The notes under the pieces are model-generated. The model made no database searches, was not told the origin of the DNA, and worked only from the letters and a program-made list of their open reading frames with translations. From Holosporales bacterium (lineage in GTDB: Bacteria; Pseudomonadota; Alphaproteobacteria; Paracaedibacterales; UBA11393): a DNA stretch of 6,775 nt. The stretch is from positions 1 to 6,775 of the forward strand of contig DPKF01000010.1 of the NCBI GenBank assembly GCA_003542655.1, in the 5' to 3' direction. Made by a program: the position numbers and the translations under genes. Positions 6,590 to 6,775 of this stretch are shown here, in pieces (position 1 is the stretch's first letter; each line of letters starts with the position of its first letter).

Positions 6590-6619
6590 TTGTTTATTTC
6601 TTTACAGCCTATAGGCAAC

Positions 6620-6648
6620 ATGATGAACGGCTTTTAAATATCTGTCAA
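6620..6648 (-). promoter_or_regulatory. putative promoter of the eno-ftsB unit
   Basis: A perfect TTGACA -35 box lies at 6643-6648 (minus strand), followed after exactly 17 nt by CATCAT (6620-6625), a 4/6 match to TATAAT. Transcription would start near 6613, giving a leader of about 25 nt. The -35 lies inside an interrupted inverted repeat, GAACGGC at 6625-6631 against GCCG-TCG-TTC at 6659-6668, which could be an operator but may be chance. Confidence 0.5.
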
Positions 6649-6699
6649 ATACTACTACGCCGTCGTTCAGCATACATGAGATTGATTGAGACTTCCTTG

Positions 6700-6726
6700 A
6701 TACCCTAATTCGGGATTATTTTTTTG
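6700..6726 (-). repeat. 27-bp inverted repeat, right copy
   Basis: Exact inverted copy of 1-27. Identity ends sharply: past GGGTAT the left copy continues ATAGATATTG and this one CAAGGAAGTC. Read on the minus strand the frame used by the transposase gives QKNNPELGY, then unrelated residues and a stop. It sits between the eno promoter and the divergent gene start. Read on the plus strand it contains CCC-TAATTC-GGG, then ATTA and seven Ts, which resembles a weak intrinsic terminator, although no plus-strand gene precedes it. Confidence 0.85.
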
Positions 6727-6755
6727 CGTTAACGTTTTATAAAGGAATCAGTGTT

Positions 6756-6775
6756 ATGTTAAAAGTATGGCAATA
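6756..6775 (+). CDS. start of an unidentified plus-strand gene, cut by the window end
   Basis: ATG at 6756 is preceded by a good ribosome-binding site, AAAGGAA at 6741-6747, with 8-nt spacing. Only MLKVWQ is visible, too little to identify. It is divergent from eno. The call rests on the ribosome-binding site and the open frame alone. Confidence 0.4.

Noticed and set aside
6599..6673. Short minus-strand frame in the eno leader (MLNDGVVVFDRYLKAV...), about 23 codons.
   Set aside because: No ribosome-binding site, no known leader-peptide pattern, and it spans the eno promoter, so it would not be on the eno transcript.

Overview
The window looks like a piece of an AT-rich alphaproteobacterial chromosome, probably from a host-associated lineage. 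Three things point to the class: enolase followed directly by an FtsB/DivIC-type septum protein of the alphaproteobacterial form, a class A RNase P RNA, and a low-GC sequence littered with decayed insertion sequences. A complete enolase argues against Rickettsia sensu stricto, which lacks glycolysis. A Holosporales-like endosymbiont is my best guess, but this is inference, since no 16S rRNA or other taxonomic marker is present.

Layout from left to right. Positions 1-386 hold a broken IS200/IS605-type Y1 transposase, with a frameshift, a lost HUH histidine and an in-frame TGA. Positions 480-2743 carry two minus-strand genes for proteins with signal peptides: a 564-residue Sel1-like repeat protein and, upstream of it, an unrecognised 163-residue protein. 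Positions 2854 to about 3098 are the decayed 3' end of an ISL3-type element, again with an internal TGA. Positions 3136-4341 (+) encode a thiolase (acetyl-CoA acetyltransferase) with all catalytic residues. It is convergent with rnpB (4546-4933, -), which lies just downstream of ftsB-like (4974-5336, -) and eno (5339-6589, -). At the right edge a divergent + strand gene appears to begin at 6756.

Functionally, eno and ftsB-like form a tight two-gene unit with a 2-nt gap, and rnpB follows from its own strong promoter. This block and the thiolase are housekeeping or central metabolism. The pair of exported proteins between two transposon scars looks like an accessory islet. In a host-associated bacterium, exported Sel1-repeat proteins are reasonable candidates for host-interaction or envelope proteins, but nothing here proves that role.

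A perfect 27-bp sequence occurs at 1-27 and again, inverted, at 6700-6726, so almost the whole window lies between inverted copies. The left copy is in frame with the transposase remnant. The most unusual material is the islet of exported proteins and this inverted repeat. I do not see a defence system, CRISPR array or biosynthetic cluster.
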